Source: Candidatus Solirubrobacter pratensis (lineage in GTDB: Bacteria; Actinomycetota; Thermoleophilia; Solirubrobacterales; Solirubrobacteraceae). Taken from it: a stretch of DNA of 64,000 nt. This document shows positions 34,460 through 42,544 of this stretch, piece by piece. The position numbers and the translations under genes are program-made. Numbering within the stretch: position 1 is the first letter of the stretch; each line of letters opens with the position of its first letter. The DNA lies in assembly GCF_000425945.1 (NCBI RefSeq), contig NZ_AUEK01000003.1:496001-560000 (forward strand), read 5' to 3'. The notes beneath the pieces are model-generated. The model made no database searches, was not told where the DNA came from, and worked only from the letters and a program-made list of their open reading frames with translations.

Positions 34460-35316
34460 GTCGTCGCCTCCTGGGAGAATCGCCCCCTGGGCGATTGCTC
34501 CCCGCGACGCGAGCGCGCAGCGCGAGTCGTCGCCAGCCAGGCGGCGAACCTGTCGTCGTCCTTGGAGATCGCGTCCCACGCGCGGTAGGCCTCGTTGTCG
34601 CGGTCGTAGTAGTCCTGCGCGTAGGACGGTCTGGCGCCGCCGGGCACCTCCGCCACGCGGGAGACCACCCAGCGCGGGAGCACGACGCCGTTCGGCCGCG
34701 GCCGGAGCTCGTCCACGATCTCCTCGACCGTCACGAGCGAGCGCTTGGCGCCGAGCACCGCCTCCTTCTGGATCCCCGTCAGCCCCCACAGCTGCACGTT
34801 GCCCTGGCGGTCGGCCTGCTGGGCGTGGATGACGGCGACGTCGAGGTCGAGCGCCGGCACCGCGGTCAGCACCTCGCCGGTGAACGGGCACGTGATCGGC
34901 TTGATCGTGTCCGTGTGCTCCGGCAGCGACGTGCCGTTGTACCCGCGCAGCACCGCGAACGGCAGCCCCGACGCGGCGGCGACGTAGCGGTTCGCCATGC
35001 CCGCGTGGCTGTGCTCCTCGATCTCCAGCGCCTGCGCCTGGACCGCCTTGCGGAACCGGTGAAGCGAGCCGACGCCCGGGTTGCCGCCCCAGGAGAAGAT
35101 CAGCCTGCGCGCGCAGCCGGCGCCGATCAGCTGGTCGTAGATGATGTCGGGCGTCATCCGCACGAGCGTCAGGTCGCGCCTGCGCTGCCGGATGATCTCG
35201 TGCCCCGCGGCGACGGGGATCAGGTGCGTGAAGCCCTCCAGCGCGACGGTGTCGCCGTCATTGACCAGGTCGGCGACCGCGTCGGCGAGGGAAACGATCT
35301 CGGCGTGTGTTCGCAT
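34456..35316 (-). CDS. pcaI: 3-oxoadipate CoA-transferase subunit A
   Basis: A 286-residue alpha subunit, first gene of the operon. It has LVNDGDTVALEGFTHLIPVAAGHEIIR, the GAGCARRLIFSWGGNPGVGS glycine-rich CoA segment and VIHAQQADRQGNVQLWG, all diagnostic of class I CoA-transferase alpha subunits of the GctA type. With PcaJ it moves CoA from succinyl-CoA to beta-ketoadipate. The ATG at 35316 is 12 bases from the palindrome at 35328-35342, consistent with regulation at this promoter. Confidence 0.9.
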   Translation of the reverse strand: MRTHAEIVSLADAVADLVNDGDTVALEGFTHLIPVAAGHEIIRQRRRDLTLVRMTPDIIYDQLIGAGCARRLIFSWGGNPGVGSLHRFRKAVQAQALEIEEHSHAGMANRYVAAASGLPFAVLRGYNGTSLPEHTDTIKPITCPFTGEVLTAVPALDLDVAVIHAQQADRQGNVQLWGLTGIQKEAVLGAKRSLVTVEEIVDELRPRPNGVVLPRWVVSRVAEVPGGARPSYAQDYYDRDNEAYRAWDAISKDDDRFAAWLATTRAARSRRGEQSPRGRFSQEATT

Positions 35317-35327
35317 GACAAACGTTG

Positions 35328-35342
35328 GTGCGGAGACCGCAC
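35328..35342. promoter_or_regulatory. Probable PcaR operator upstream of pcaI
   Basis: GTGCGGAGACCGCAC is a perfect palindrome with 6-base arms and a 3-base centre. On the minus strand it follows a GATACC -10-like box and ends 12 bases before the pcaI ATG, so it would span the transcription start. IclR-family proteins bind such palindromes. PcaR binding is inferred. Confidence 0.55.
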
Positions 35343-35346
35343 GGTA

Positions 35347-36489
35347 TCACCGAACCGCGCGCAGCGCGGCCGGCGCCTGCAGCGCGGTGATCGCGAGCAG
35401 CACGACCAGCGGGGCGTCCCAATTGCCCGTGGCGTCGTGCACCGCGCCGACGATCGCGGGCCCGAAGGCGGCGACGGCATAGCCCGCGCCCATCATCAGC
35501 GCCGTCATCGATGCGACCTCGGCGGCGCTGCGGCCGCGCAGCACCGGCAGGATCAGGCCGAGGCCGAGCGCGCCGCCCTGGCCGAGGCCGAGCAGGAACA
35601 TCCACAGCAGCGCCACGCCGGGCACGGCCAGCACGCCGGCGAGCCCGGCGAGCGAGAAGGCGACGATGGCGAGCAGCACCCCGAGCTGGCTGCGGGCGCG
35701 CGCGGCGAGCACCGGCACGGCGAACGCGGGGATGACCTGGACGAGGTTCGTCACGCCGTTGAGCGTTCCCGCGCGGCCCTCGCTGATGCCGGACGCGTGC
35801 AGGATCTCGGGCAGCCACGAGTTGCTCGAGTAGAAGCCCATCGACTGCAGGCCGAAGAAGGCCGCGATCGACCAGGCGACGGGATCGCGCAGCAGCGGGT
35901 GCGGATCCGGCGCGCGCACCGACTCGCGGCTCGAGAGCGCCGCCGGGAGCCAGGCCGCCGCGGCGACGAGCGCGGGGATGCCCCAGAACGCGAGCGCCGG
36001 CCGCCACGAGCCGAACGCCCGCTCGAGCGGGACGGCGGAGAACGCGGCGATCGTCGCGCCGCCGACGAGCGACATCGAGAACGCGCCCGTGAGCACGCCT
36101 GCGCGCTCGTGCGCCCGCGCGCGCACGAGCGAGGGGATCACGACCTGCGCGAGCGCGATCGCCGCGCCGGCCAGCAGCGTGCCGAGGTAGAGCGGCGCCG
36201 TCCCGCCGATGCCGCGCGCCGCGCAGCCGGCCGCGGTGGCGAGCGCACACGCCACCAGCAGCCACTCGACCGGCCAGCGCCGCGCGATCCGCGGGCCGAG
36301 CGGCGCGAGCCCGCCGAGGCACAGCAGCGGCCCCGTGGTGAGCAGACCCGCCGCCGCGCCGCTCAGCCCGAGGTCGGCGCGGACGTCGTGCAGCAGCGGC
36401 GGCAGGCTCGCGAACAGCGGCCGCAGATTGAGCCCGATCAGGACGACCGGGACCGCGAGCCGCGTGACGCTAGCCGAAGAAGACGGCAG
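35347..36489 (-). CDS. CynX/NimT-type MFS transporter
   Basis: A roughly 380-residue membrane protein with about 12 helices. The first helix region LNLRPLFASLPPLLHDVRADLGLS is the signature beginning of the CynX/NimT subgroup (cyanate or nitroimidazole transporters by name; most members have unknown substrates). Lying next to the pca operon, it may import an aromatic acid. The start is unclear: the frame has no ATG, GTG or TTG between 36612 (deep inside pfkA) and the first helix. I give CTG 36489; other readings are ATG 36612, adding 41 Arg/Trp-rich residues read through pfkA, or an unusual start. The 3' end is 30 bp from pcaI, on the same strand. Confidence 0.75.
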   Translation of the reverse strand: MPSSSASVTRLAVPVVLIGLNLRPLFASLPPLLHDVRADLGLSGAAAGLLTTGPLLCLGGLAPLGPRIARRWPVEWLLVACALATAAGCAARGIGGTAPLYLGTLLAGAAIALAQVVIPSLVRARAHERAGVLTGAFSMSLVGGATIAAFSAVPLERAFGSWRPALAFWGIPALVAAAAWLPAALSSRESVRAPDPHPLLRDPVAWSIAAFFGLQSMGFYSSNSWLPEILHASGISEGRAGTLNGVTNLVQVIPAFAVPVLAARARSQLGVLLAIVAFSLAGLAGVLAVPGVALLWMFLLGLGQGGALGLGLILPVLRGRSAAEVASMTALMMGAGYAVAAFGPAIVGAVHDATGNWDAPLVVLLAITALQAPAALRAVR

Positions 36490-37498
36490 CGGTCTCGTAG
36501 ATCTCGGCGTCCACGAGCTTCGGCTCCGCCAGCGCCTCGGCGAGCTCCACGCGCATGATGTCGGTACCCCGCAGCGCCACCATCTTGCCGAAGTCCTCCT
36601 CGGTCGCGGCATCCACGGCCGCGACGCCGAAGCGCGTGCCGAGCACGCGGTCGTACGCCAGCGGCGTGCCGCCGCGCTGGACGTGGCCCAGGATCGTCAT
36701 GCGCGACTCGTAGCCCGTGCGCTCCTCGATCTCGCGCTCGAGCTGGATGCCGATGCCGCCGAGCCGGACGTGGCCGAACGCGTCGGTCTCCTGGTGCTCG
36801 GTGATCAGGTCGCCGTCCTTGCGCATCGCGCCCTCCGACACGACCACGATCGAGAACAGGCTGCCGTTGGCGTGGCGGCGGCGGATGTGGTTGCACACCT
36901 CGTCGATGTCGAACGGGCGCTCCGGGATCAGGATCACGTCGGCGCCGCCGGCGATGCCGGAGTAGACGGCGATCCAGCCGGCGTGACGGCCCATCACCTC
37001 GACGATCATCACGCGGTTGTGCGACTCCGCCGTCGTGTGCAGGCGGTCGATCGCGTCGGTGGCGATCTGCACCGCGGTCTGGAAGCCGAACGTGAAGTCC
37101 GTCGCCGCGAGGTCGTTGTCGATCGTCTTCGGCACGCCGACGACGTTGACGCCGTCCGCGTGGAGCTTGCCGGCGACGCCGAGCGTGTCCTCGCCGCCGA
37201 TCGGGATCAGCGCGTCGAGCCCGCGCGCCTCCATCGTCGAGCGCACCATCTCGACGCCGCGGTCGATCTTGTACGGGTTCGTGCGCGAGGAGCCGAGGAT
37301 CGTGCCGCCGCGATGCAGGATGCCCCGGGTGCTGGAGAGCGTGAGGTCGCTCGCCTCGTTGTTCAGGACGCCGGCCCAGCCGTAGCGGAAGCCCACGAAC
37401 TCGTGTCCGTGGGCGTTGATGCCCTTGCGGACGATGGCACGGATGACCGCATTGAGGCCGGGGCAGTCTCCGCCGCCGGTGAGCACGCCGATACGCAT
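36470..37498 (-). CDS. pfkA: 6-phosphofructokinase, predicted pyrophosphate-dependent
   Basis: A 342-residue PfkA-family enzyme that phosphorylates fructose 6-phosphate in glycolysis. It opens RIGVLTGGGDCPGLNAVIR and has the catalytic PKTIDNDL (near 123-130), MGRHAGWIA and the fructose-6-phosphate site ILGHVQRGG. The donor-specificity positions are D104 (GGEDT at 101-105) and K124; ATP-dependent bacterial enzymes have Gly at the first, while D104 with K124 is the signature of PPi-dependent enzymes such as that of Amycolatopsis. PPi use would also make the step reversible. The ATG at 37498 begins the conserved start. Its end overlaps the MFS frame. Confidence 0.92.
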   Translation of the reverse strand: MRIGVLTGGGDCPGLNAVIRAIVRKGINAHGHEFVGFRYGWAGVLNNEASDLTLSSTRGILHRGGTILGSSRTNPYKIDRGVEMVRSTMEARGLDALIPIGGEDTLGVAGKLHADGVNVVGVPKTIDNDLAATDFTFGFQTAVQIATDAIDRLHTTAESHNRVMIVEVMGRHAGWIAVYSGIAGGADVILIPERPFDIDEVCNHIRRRHANGSLFSIVVVSEGAMRKDGDLITEHQETDAFGHVRLGGIGIQLEREIEERTGYESRMTILGHVQRGGTPLAYDRVLGTRFGVAAVDAATEEDFGKMVALRGTDIMRVELAEALAEPKLVDAEIYETAAVFFG

Positions 37499-37523
37499 GG
37501 TGCCGCATGCTGGCAGAAACGAA

Positions 37524-37547
37524 GCGGGCCCTCCGTGGAGGGCCCGC
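37524..37547 (-). terminator. Terminator of the MMPL transporter gene
   Basis: GCGGGCCCTCC (37524-37534) and GGAGGGCCCGC (37537-37547) form an 11-bp inverted repeat with almost no loop; a 9-bp stem with a six-base loop is realistic. On the minus strand it is followed by TTCGTTTCTG. It lies 12 bases after the MMPL stop codon and before pfkA. Confidence 0.7.
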
Positions 37548-37558
37548 TCAGTCGTGAA

Positions 37559-39760
37559 TCACGCGTGAACCGGCTCGGGCACAGGGCCCTCGTGCGTGAG
37601 CTTCGGCAGCCAGCCGAGGCGCTTGGGCAGGTACCAGTTGCGCTCGCCGAGGAGCTTCATCGCGGCCGGCAGGAGCACCGCCCGGACCAGCGTCGCGTCG
37701 ATCAGGATCGCGACCGCGAGGCCGACGCCCATCTGCTTGAACTCGATCATGCTCAACGTCGCGAAGATGCTGAACACGGCGACCATCACGACGGCCGCGC
37801 TGGTCACGACGCCCGCCGTGGACTTGATGCCGTGCGCGACCGCGTCCTCGGTCTTCATCCCGCCGTCGACCGCCTCGCGGATGCGGCTGATGATGAACAC
37901 GTGGTAGTCCATCGAGAGGCCGAACAGGATCACGAACAGGAACAGCGGGAGCCAGCTCGTGATGCCGCCGACCGACTGGAAGCCGAGCACGTTCTCGAGG
38001 TGCCCGTCCTGGAAGATCCAGGTCAGGACGCCGTAGGCAGCGCCGACCGACAGCAGGTTCAGCACGATCGCCTTCAGCGGCACGATCAGCGAGCGGAAGG
38101 TGACGAGCAGCAGGATGAACGCGAGGCCGAGGACGAACGCGAACACGAGCGGCAGGTGCGCCTTGATCGTGTCGTTGAAGTCCTTCGAGCCGGCGGTCAT
38201 GCCGGTCACGTTGGTCTGGGTGCCGCCGACGCGATCGATCGTGCTCGGGATGACGCTGTCGCGCAGCGTCGCGAGCGCGGTGTCGGACTTCGTGTCGGTG
38301 CCGTTGCCCTGCATCGGGATGTTGACGATCTCGACGGTCCTATTGGGCGCGACGCGGGTCGTGACCGGGCCGGACATCTGACCCGTCGCGATCGCCTCGT
38401 CGGTCATCCGCTTGATGGCGCTCTGCACCTCCGGGGTCGTGACGTCACTGGCCTTGACCACGACCGTCGCGGGGAGCGGGCCGCCGGGGAACGCGGCCTG
38501 GATGCGGTCGTAGGTCTTCATCACCGCGAGGTCACGCGGCAGGCCCGCGACGCCGGGGTTGATCGTGTGCATGTTCAGCGCCGGGACCGCGAGCGCGATC
38601 AGGATCGCGGCGGCGGCGACGACCGAGATCACCGGGCGGGCGAGGACGCGGTCCAGGACCCAGCCCCACACGCGCGACTCGCCGTGGTTGCGGTGGCGCA
38701 TGCGGCCGATGAAGGGCACGCGCGCTTTCTCGATCCGGTCGCCGAGCTTGGACAGCACGGCGGGGAGGAACGTGACCGACCCGAGCATCGCGACGGCCAC
38801 GACGAGGATCGTGCCGACGGCGAAGGAGGTGAAGGTCGCGTTGCCGGCGAGGAACATGCCGGCCATGGCGATCATCACGGTGACGCCGGAGACGAGCACG
38901 GCGCGCCCGGAGGTGGCGGCGGCGAACTCCAGCGCCGCCTCGTTGGAGCGGCCGGCGTCGCGCTCCTCCATCTTGCGGCGGACGTAGAACATCGAGTAGT
39001 CGACGCCGACGGCGAGGCCGATCAGGAGGATGACCGAGCTGATGCTCGAGTCCATTGGGAAGATCTGGCTGATCGGGCCGACGAGGCCGAGCGTGGCCAT
39101 CACCGCGGTGAGGCCGAGGATCAGCGGGACGCCCGCGGCGACGAGCGCGCCGAAGGCGACGATCAGGATCAAGAGCGTGATGGGGAGGGAGAGCGTCTCG
39201 GCGCGCTGGAAGTCCTTGCTCAGCGCCTTGTCGAGCGCCTTGCCGGCGCTGGCGTCGCCGAACTGCTCGATCCGGAGATCAGGATGGGCGGCCTGGGCGG
39301 CACCGATCGCGGCCTCGGACGTGTCGACGCGCTTCTGCGCGACGTCGGTGTCGCCGGTGATCGAGAAGGAGACCAGAGCCGAGCGGCCGTCCTTGGAGAA
39401 CTGGCCCTCGTTGCCCTTGGCGAGCGGCGACTCGACCTTCGTCACCCACTTCGTGCGCTCCAGCCGTTGCGTGACGTCCTTGACGGCGGCGGTGAAGGCT
39501 GGACCGGACGCCCGGGCGTCGCCCTTGGCCTGGATCAGGACCTGCTCGTCGGACTCCTTCGGGAAGTCGGCGGCGGCGATCTGGCGGTCGGCGGTGCGCG
39601 ACGCGCCGTTGCCCTGGTCCTCGTCCTTGATGCTGTTGGTGCCGATCGCGCCGCCGAGGACGAACGCGATCACGACGAACGCGAGCCAGCCGATGATGGC
39701 GGTCTTGCGGTGGCGGGCGCTCCAGTGTCCTGCGCGCGCCGCGAGTGTCTTCTTGGGCAA
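37559..39760 (-). CDS. MMPL-family RND transporter
   Basis: A 733-residue membrane protein built as two similar halves, each with one helix, a large extracytoplasmic loop, and five or six further helices (about 12 in all). The conserved GLAVGVDYSMFYVRR in the first half and FGLSMDYHVFIISRIREA in the second carry the Asp-Tyr pairs thought to relay protons in MmpL proteins. Family members export lipids, siderophores or drugs. I choose TTG 39760 (LPKKTLAARAGHW) with AGGAAGG ten bases upstream; a GTG at 39865 in the same frame lies inside a terminator hairpin and is rejected. Confidence 0.87.
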   Translation of the reverse strand: MPKKTLAARAGHWSARHRKTAIIGWLAFVVIAFVLGGAIGTNSIKDEDQGNGASRTADRQIAAADFPKESDEQVLIQAKGDARASGPAFTAAVKDVTQRLERTKWVTKVESPLAKGNEGQFSKDGRSALVSFSITGDTDVAQKRVDTSEAAIGAAQAAHPDLRIEQFGDASAGKALDKALSKDFQRAETLSLPITLLILIVAFGALVAAGVPLILGLTAVMATLGLVGPISQIFPMDSSISSVILLIGLAVGVDYSMFYVRRKMEERDAGRSNEAALEFAAATSGRAVLVSGVTVMIAMAGMFLAGNATFTSFAVGTILVVAVAMLGSVTFLPAVLSKLGDRIEKARVPFIGRMRHRNHGESRVWGWVLDRVLARPVISVVAAAAILIALAVPALNMHTINPGVAGLPRDLAVMKTYDRIQAAFPGGPLPATVVVKASDVTTPEVQSAIKRMTDEAIATGQMSGPVTTRVAPNRTVEIVNIPMQGNGTDTKSDTALATLRDSVIPSTIDRVGGTQTNVTGMTAGSKDFNDTIKAHLPLVFAFVLGLAFILLLVTFRSLIVPLKAIVLNLLSVGAAYGVLTWIFQDGHLENVLGFQSVGGITSWLPLFLFVILFGLSMDYHVFIISRIREAVDGGMKTEDAVAHGIKSTAGVVTSAAVVMVAVFSIFATLSMIEFKQMGVGLAVAILIDATLVRAVLLPAAMKLLGERNWYLPKRLGWLPKLTHEGPVPEPVHA

Positions 39761-39857
39761 CTTGGGAGCCTTCCTAAGACCGGGGGTGGGGTCGAAGGAG
39801 AGACTGCCTCTGCGCGGCCGGCGACGCACTCGCGTCCCCCGGCGTCCTGTCTTGGGG

Positions 39858-39883
39858 AGCCCCACCGGAGGTCCGGTGGGGCT
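39858..39883 (-). terminator. Terminator between the small peptide gene and the MMPL gene
   Basis: AGCCCCACCGGA (39858-39869) pairs perfectly with TCCGGTGGGGCT (39872-39883), a 12-bp stem. It starts 15 bases past the stop of the 19-residue peptide on the minus strand, and separates that gene from the MMPL gene. Confidence 0.7.
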
Positions 39884-39897
39884 ACCCCTACCTGCCG

Positions 39898-39957
39898 CTA
39901 GAGCAGGATGATCAGGAGGATGATGATGATGAGGAGCGTGCCCAGTCCGATGTACAT
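39898..39957 (-). CDS. 19-residue single-helix membrane peptide
   Basis: The minus strand encodes MYIGLGTLLIIIILLIILL followed by TAG. GGAGG lies five bases before the ATG at 39957, and a strong terminator follows the stop, so this has the full dress of a gene. The product would be one hydrophobic helix. Tiny peptides of this MYIGLGT type are common in actinobacterial genomes, usually annotated hypothetical or missed. It lies 19 bases after the RTX-like gene's stop codon on the same strand and may be its operon partner. Function unknown. Confidence 0.65.
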   Translation of the reverse strand: MYIGLGTLLIIIILLIILL

Positions 39958-39976
39958 GGGCCTCCAGTACCCCGTG

Positions 39977-40768
39977 TCAGTGATCCTCAGGCGGGGTTGC
40001 GTTCTCGGTCTTGTCCTCATTCGGCTTCGGTGCGCGCCGGTTGACCACTTCGCAGGAGCCGTTCGGGTTCTGCGGGGTCGCGTCCGCGATCACGTCCTGC
40101 GCGTCCAGCAGCGCCGTGTCGACGCCCGGGCCGCAGTCGATGACGTCCGCCTCGCCGTCGCGCGTCTTGAAGCGGTCGTTGCCGTTGCCACCGTGCAGGA
40201 CGTCGCCCGCGGTGTCGTCGGCTGATGTGACGTCGTTGCGCGCGAGCGCCCACAGCGTGTCGTTGCCGTCCTCGCCCCACGTCTCGTCGCGTCCGGCGCC
40301 GGCGTAGATCGTGTCGTCGCCCGGGCCGCCGTACTGCTTGTCGTCGCCGGGGCCGCCGCCCATCAGGTCGTTGCCGTTCTGGCCGTAGGAGGTGTCGTTG
40401 CCGCTGCCGCCCCACAGGCGGTCGCGGCTGTCGCCGCCGTAGAGCGTGTCGTCGCCAGCGCCGCCCCAGAGGCGATCGAAGCTCGTGCGGTCGCCGGCGT
40501 CGTTGGCGTCGCCGATCAGCGTGTCGTTGCCCTGGTTGCCGATGAGCCGGTCGTTGCCGGGCCCGCCCTTGACGTTGTCGTCCCCGCCGAGCGCGCGCAC
40601 GCGGTCGTTCCCGCCGCCGGCGTCGATGGCATCGGCCACGCGCGAGCCCTTGATCGAGTCATTGCCCGGCGTACCGCCGATATTGAGCGCATAGGCAGTC
40701 CCGGACAGTGCCAGCACGGCCGTCAGCGCTACGGGAAGAACGACGCGAGGCCTGACTACATTGGACAT
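39977..40768 (-). CDS. Secreted calcium-binding RTX-repeat protein
   Basis: A 263-residue protein. A signal peptide with SNVVRPRVVLPVALTAVLAL and a YA-L cleavage region leads into about ten RTX-type nonapeptide repeats of the form G-G-x-G-N/D-D-x-L/T (GGDDNVKGGPGNDRLIGNQ, and GGPGDDTIYAGAGRDE). Such repeats coil into a calcium-loaded beta roll. The C-terminus has a CGPGVD...SCEVV cysteine pair. There is no type I secretion signal or transporter nearby, and export by Sec is more likely. The ATG at 40768 has GGAGGT nine bases upstream. Role unknown; surface or matrix protein is possible. Confidence 0.85.
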   Translation of the reverse strand: MSNVVRPRVVLPVALTAVLALSGTAYALNIGGTPGNDSIKGSRVADAIDAGGGNDRVRALGGDDNVKGGPGNDRLIGNQGNDTLIGDANDAGDRTSFDRLWGGAGDDTLYGGDSRDRLWGGSGNDTSYGQNGNDLMGGGPGDDKQYGGPGDDTIYAGAGRDETWGEDGNDTLWALARNDVTSADDTAGDVLHGGNGNDRFKTRDGEADVIDCGPGVDTALLDAQDVIADATPQNPNGSCEVVNRRAPKPNEDKTENATPPEDH

Positions 40769-40894
40769 TGCCCTACCTCCGGGCTCAGATCGGTTGACGC
40801 CCCCGCTAACACTCGCCGGTGGACGCAGTTGCGCCCGCGGCGGTCGCGGCTCGGGCCCGGCGGGTAGGGCGCTATCCTTCGCGTCCACGCCCCG

Positions 40895-40968
<74 letters not shown>

Positions 40969-41356
40969 CTCCTCAGTCCGCCGCATTCGCCCGCATGCGC
41001 CGCAGGTGAGAGGTCTGCGACGGGCCAGTCGCGTCGGCTCGCGATCCAAGACCTCCCGGACCGGGGCACCAAGTACACCTCCGTGGCCTGCGTGGGAGTC
41101 GGGGTCGAGCTCTGCTCTGGTCTGCTCATCCCTCGCATACCCGGAAACCCGAGCGATAGCGAGCAGTCGCCGGCGAGAACCGGGCGCCGGATCGGTGTCG
41201 CGCCCGCGACCACTATGCGCGGCGTTCCGATCGACGAAGAACGCCGCGCCAACCAGCGCTTGCGCGTGTAGCCCTGCCTATCCGAGATCGGTGGCCGTGA
41301 CCCGCTGCGGTGCTCCTTGGATCGTCGACAACGAGGTGCGCGTTTGGTTTGAGCCG
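40969..41356. other. Intergenic region downstream of tRNA-Asp, no recognised gene
   Basis: A 388-bp stretch. Short frames on both strands have no recognisable protein pattern. I looked for a copy of the tRNA 3' end, an integrase gene or an attachment-site repeat and saw none. One plus-strand frame (41083-41271) ends EERRANQRLRV but has no ribosome-binding site. Confidence 0.4.
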
Positions 41357-42544
41357 TCAGTGGAGCTCCGCCACGAGCTCAGGGCGCTCGCAGACGGTAA
41401 GCGAGAACACGTCGGCGAGCCGCGCCGGCAGGCCGGCGAGCCCGTCGTCCGCGACGTGCCTGCGCTGGCGCTCGTAGCCGGGATCGGCCGCGAGCGCCGT
41501 CGTCGCCGCCAACTGCTCGGTGCAGCCCAGCACGGCGGCGAACGGCTTGCACGCATCCAGCAGCTCCGCGAGCGCGTCCCGCAGCGGTCGCCGGCTCCGG
41601 GTGCGATCGTCGATGAGCTGCGCGCTCATGCCGTCGCGGGCCGCGACGAAGCGATTCTCGGCGAGTACCTCCGATCCGGCGCCGCCCGCACGCCGTCCCT
41701 CGACATGCAGACCGACGAGGCACTGGACGACGGCGGCCAGCGCGGCCACGTCGGCCATCCCGGTCTGGGCGTCCATGATCCGGACCTCGACGGTTCCGAG
41801 TCGCGGCTGCAGACGGGCGTCCCACCACAGGAACCCTGGATCGGAGATCGCCTCGGAACGCACGATCGCGTCGACCGCGCACGTGTACTGCGCGTAGCTG
41901 CCGAACCGGCGGGCGATGCCGGTGCGAGGGAACATCGAGAAGATCGGCGTACGCACCGACGCGAAGCCGGAGTCGGCGCCGCGCCAGTACGGCGAGTTGG
42001 CCGACAGCGCCAGCAGCAGCGGCAGGTCATCAGCCAAGCCGTCGAGCGCGCGCACCGCCGCCTCGCCGTCGGCGACCGCCACATGGACGTGCTGGGCCAT
42101 GGTCGGCTCGCGGTAGGCGAGCGCTCTCATCGACGCCGCGATCTCGCGGTACCGGTCCCCGGAGGAGAGGGCCACCTCGGCGCGTGTGGCGAGGGGATGG
42201 GTGCCGGCCACTGCCGCCCGCAGCCCGAGGGCGTCGCGCGCGGTGTCGTCGAGCGAGCGCCGCAGGCCTGCCAGCTCGGCCACCGCGCCCGCGACCGTCG
42301 CGTGCGGAGAGGTCATGAGCTCGATGACGCACGCGTGTGTCTCGGCGGCCGCGCGAGCGGCGACAGATGGCGGCAGGGCCTTGAGCACGTCGTCGATCCG
42401 GTTGGCCACGGACCAGTCGCGCGAGTCGAGCAGCATCGCCTCCTCCTCGATGCCGACGGTCCAAGGCCGCTCGGCGCCCGCGGGATTCCAGCGCGCCCAG
42501 TCCGGCACCCGCGCCGGGCGCAGCCGGGCAGGCCGGCTACGCAT
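41357..42544 (-). CDS. Carboxylate-amine ligase of the GCS2 (glutamate-cysteine ligase 2) family
   Basis: A 395-residue ATP-grasp-like ligase of the YbdK/EgtA type. The diagnostic TVGIEEEAMLLD lies near residue 30, and HVHVAVADGE (H-V-H-V) and LGTVEVRIMDAQT contribute metal and substrate sites. Family members join the gamma-carboxyl of glutamate to an amine, often cysteine. The gene overlaps the class II amidotransferase gene by eight bases and follows it. A GCS2/amidotransferase pair is also found in ergothioneine clusters (EgtA, EgtC), but no EgtB or EgtD gene is nearby, so the product may be a different gamma-glutamyl compound. Confidence 0.83.
   Translation of the reverse strand: MRSRPARLRPARVPDWARWNPAGAERPWTVGIEEEAMLLDSRDWSVANRIDDVLKALPPSVAARAAAETHACVIELMTSPHATVAGAVAELAGLRRSLDDTARDALGLRAAVAGTHPLATRAEVALSSGDRYREIAASMRALAYREPTMAQHVHVAVADGEAAVRALDGLADDLPLLLALSANSPYWRGADSGFASVRTPIFSMFPRTGIARRFGSYAQYTCAVDAIVRSEAISDPGFLWWDARLQPRLGTVEVRIMDAQTGMADVAALAAVVQCLVGLHVEGRRAGGAGSEVLAENRFVAARDGMSAQLIDDRTRSRRPLRDALAELLDACKPFAAVLGCTEQLAATTALAADPGYERQRRHVADDGLAGLPARLADVFSLTVCERPELVAELH

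Noticed and set aside
39761..39865. GTG 39865 as start of the MMPL gene
   Set aside because: It is inside a perfect 12-bp terminator stem and adds an Arg-rich segment; TTG 39760 has AGGAAGG at good spacing.
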